NCBI GenBank assembly: GCA_021822995.1
Contig: JAKAPN010000045.1
Coordinates: 1 to 7,824 of the forward strand
Length of the DNA stretch: 7,824 nt
Direction of reading: 5' to 3'
DNA from: an archaeon
Lineage (GTDB): Archaea; Thermoproteota; Nitrososphaeria; Nitrososphaerales; Gagatemarchaeaceae
Shown piece after piece: positions 6,826 to 7,824 of the stretch (the first letter of the stretch is position 1; every line of letters starts with the position of its first letter). Position numbers and translations under genes: made by a program. Under the pieces are notes generated by a model. The model was not told where the DNA came from and searched no databases. It was given only the letters and a program-made list of their open reading frames with translations.

Positions 6826-6912
6826 GTGTGCACCATTGTCGTTTGAATGACATAGCACACTGGCCTAATTGAAGTGTTCGCAGGCGGGCGGTAGCATTCG
6901 ATCCCCTCTGGG
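6826..6912. other. Short upstream region of the GT4 gene
   Basis: Upstream of the minus-strand GT4 start there is a GGTG (minus strand, at about 6831-6834) placed as a Shine-Dalgarno, and a weak AT-rich element, caattagg on the minus strand near 6864-6871, that could act as its promoter. Nothing else is recognised before the transposase remnant begins. Confidence 0.35.
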
Positions 6913-7209
6913 CTAGTCGAGACATGGGCATAGCTCTGCCACAGAATCCACTCCAGCTACCGAGCATGTATTTGATGGCTCGTAACGCTTCCAGGTCACG
7001 TGGTTGTGGTAGACCGCCACCTACCACTGCAGCACGGTGAGGAGTGCGACGCTCGCCGCCTTGGCCAGCCCCCTGACCGGGAGGGGGTCGATTCCGAAAA
7101 CGTCCTTGAGTTGTCCATTCACGGGCTCTGATTTCATCCTACAGAAGGAGATCGCCTGCCTGAGCTCGAACTCGTAGAAGAGCCACAGCTCCGCCCTCTC
7201 GGGAGGGGT
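6913..7209 (-). pseudogene. Transposase C-terminal remnant (DDE type) with internal stop
   Basis: Read on the minus strand from about 7209, the frame gives R-A-E-L-W-L-F-Y-E-F-E-L-R-Q-A-I, then R-M-K-S-E-P-V-N-G-Q-L-K-D-V-F-G and L-P-V-R-G-L-A-K. This is the layout around the catalytic Glu of many IS5/IS4-like DDE transposases: R-x3-E-P-V-x-x-x-L-K, then a G-L-x-x-L-x-V-R-G-L segment, then a hydrophobic helix. The Glu codon lies at about 7126-7128. The helix continues L-L-T-V-L-Q-W, hits TAG at 7021-7023, and beyond it the same frame goes on V-A-V-Y-H-N-H-V-T, as expected for the family tail, to a second TAG at 6913-6915. The upstream two thirds, with the first two catalytic Asp residues, are missing. 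It is a dead insertion-sequence fragment. The exact family is uncertain, and I could not define terminal inverted repeats. Confidence 0.65.
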
Positions 7210-7519
7210 GCTCGGGGCGCTCGACAGGGCGAGGAGCATGAAGAGGATGGCAGATGATGATTGCATACTAAACCGCGGAAGGTTCGTTTCCGAGGCGCGC
7301 AGGATGATAAGGCACGGCATGGTCTCGATCTTCGCGTTGAAGGTCGACATCATCGACGAATCCTGGAGGATCTTCGAGAGGGCGCACATCTATCAGGCTG
7401 ACGCCCTCCAGCTGGCCACCGCCAAGGCCGCGGGGGCCGCCCGCTTTCTTACGTGGGACGCGAGGCTGCATTCGAGGGCCCTGGAGCTCGGCCTGAACAG
7501 CAACCTCCTGGGGCCCTGA
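7208..7519 (+). pseudogene. PIN-domain (VapC-like) protein, 5'-truncated
   Basis: The frame encodes 103 residues, of which about residues 25-100 look like the C-terminal half of a PIN-domain ribonuclease: R25-F-V-S-E-A-R-R-M33, then a helix leading to Y62-Q-A-D-A-L-Q-L-A70-T, and F80-L-T-W-D84-A-R-L88 near the end. D65 and D84 sit where the third and fourth acidic metal ligands of PIN nucleases lie. The N-terminal strand with the first Asp (the usual D-T-N/S motif) and the second acidic residue are absent: in the same frame upstream there is a stop at about 7166-7168, and the DNA there is transposase-like on the other strand. The usual length is about 125-145 residues, so about 40-60 are missing. 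Residues 1-20 probably belong to the junction. No antitoxin gene is seen. A short functional protein is possible but unlikely. Confidence 0.7.
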
Positions 7520-7824
7520 CGGGTGGCCACGGCGCGTTGTCCGGTCAGATTTGAGCAGTGGAACATCCACCCGCTTAAATCAGGTCTTTGTGGTTGGATT
7601 CTACGTGTACTGCTCTGTAGGATAGTCGTCTGACGAACGCGTGCTCATGTTAGCTCCGGTAGCAGTAAGATTCTGTTCGACTGGAGAGAATCAGCATAAC
7701 TAGCATATCATCTCACACAGCAATGTGCTCGCAATCCGTATATAACTCAGGCGAGGCGGAGAGGCTCTGTAGAAACCCTCTCTTCAGGAATCCGATCTGA
7801 ATGAGATTCTCTTCGTGATACGCT
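7520..7824. other. Gene-free 3' end of window with TATA-like element
   Basis: No open frame of useful length, tRNA or known RNA is recognised. CGGGTGG at 7520-7526 and CCACCCG at 7567-7573 form a 7-base inverted repeat right after the PIN stop. GATTCT (7669-7674) and AGAATC (7687-7692) form a small stem. agattctgttcg (7668-7679) and agattctcttcg (7804-7815) are near-identical 12-mers. The end of the stretch may be the promoter region of a gene beyond the window. Confidence 0.4.
7738..7747 (+). promoter_or_regulatory. TATA-like box
   Basis: gtatataact is a strong archaeal TATA-type match. If used on the plus strand it would start transcription near 7770, but the ATG at 7801 opens only a five-codon frame, so any target gene lies outside the window. 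The core is nearly symmetrical, so the strand is not certain. Confidence 0.35.

Noticed and set aside
6449..6850. Plus-strand open frame of 133 codons opposite the GT4 gene
   Set aside because: It is antisense to a complete GT4 gene and shows no motif of its own.
7268..7570. Minus-strand open frame opposite the PIN fragment
   Set aside because: The plus strand carries recognisable PIN motifs (QADALQLA, FLTWD), while the minus translation is low-complexity and charged.
7560..7700. Possible tRNA or structured RNA gene
   Set aside because: No T-arm GGTTCRANYCC block with a matching acceptor stem was found, and the stems present are short and unrelated to tRNA geometry.

Overview
This window looks like a chromosomal segment from an archaeon. 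The clearest marker is a type IV pilin-like precursor (506-946) with the archaeal class III signal (A|ISPVIATVILIA...). A TATA-type promoter lies so close to its ATG that the transcript is probably leaderless. A Thermoproteota lineage (Nitrososphaeria- or Bathyarchaeia-like) is my best guess from the pilin and the leaderless promoter, but no marker gene here fixes the taxon.

Layout, left to right. (1) 1-401: small three-helix membrane protein whose 5' end may lie outside the window. (2) 402-1024: promoter, pilin gene and a hairpin/U-tract terminator. (3) 1025-1304: no supportable gene. (4) 1305-3468, minus strand: a soluble-type family 2 glycosyltransferase followed, with a 47-base overlap, by a multi-spanning GT-C-type glycosyltransferase. 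(5) 3567-3715, plus strand: a frameshifted N-terminal fragment of a GT4 glycosyltransferase, aligning without gaps to the intact GT4 further right. (6) 3749-5698, plus strand: a class I SAM methyltransferase (Methyltransf_24/CmcI-like) and a second family 2 (rhamnosyltransferase-like) glycosyltransferase. (7) 5707-6825, minus strand: the intact GT4, with ALG11-like motifs, convergent with the preceding gene and 8 bases from it. (8) 6913-7519: a decayed transposase C-terminus on the minus strand, abutting the 3' part of a PIN-domain (VapC-like) toxin gene on the plus strand. (9) 7520-7824: no gene seen, one good TATA-like box.

Together the four intact glycosyltransferases and the sugar-type methyltransferase form a surface-glycan locus: cytoplasmic GT2/GT4 enzymes would extend a lipid-linked sugar chain, the GT-C enzyme would add sugars on the outer face from a lipid-phosphate donor, and the methyltransferase would decorate a sugar. 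The Ser/Thr-rich pilin is close by and could be a glycoprotein substrate, but that link is inference. The locus shows turnover: a decayed duplicate GT and a transposase scar in a toxin gene. I did not find a clearly new biological system; the most informative observations are the two remnants and the start-site correction they imply.
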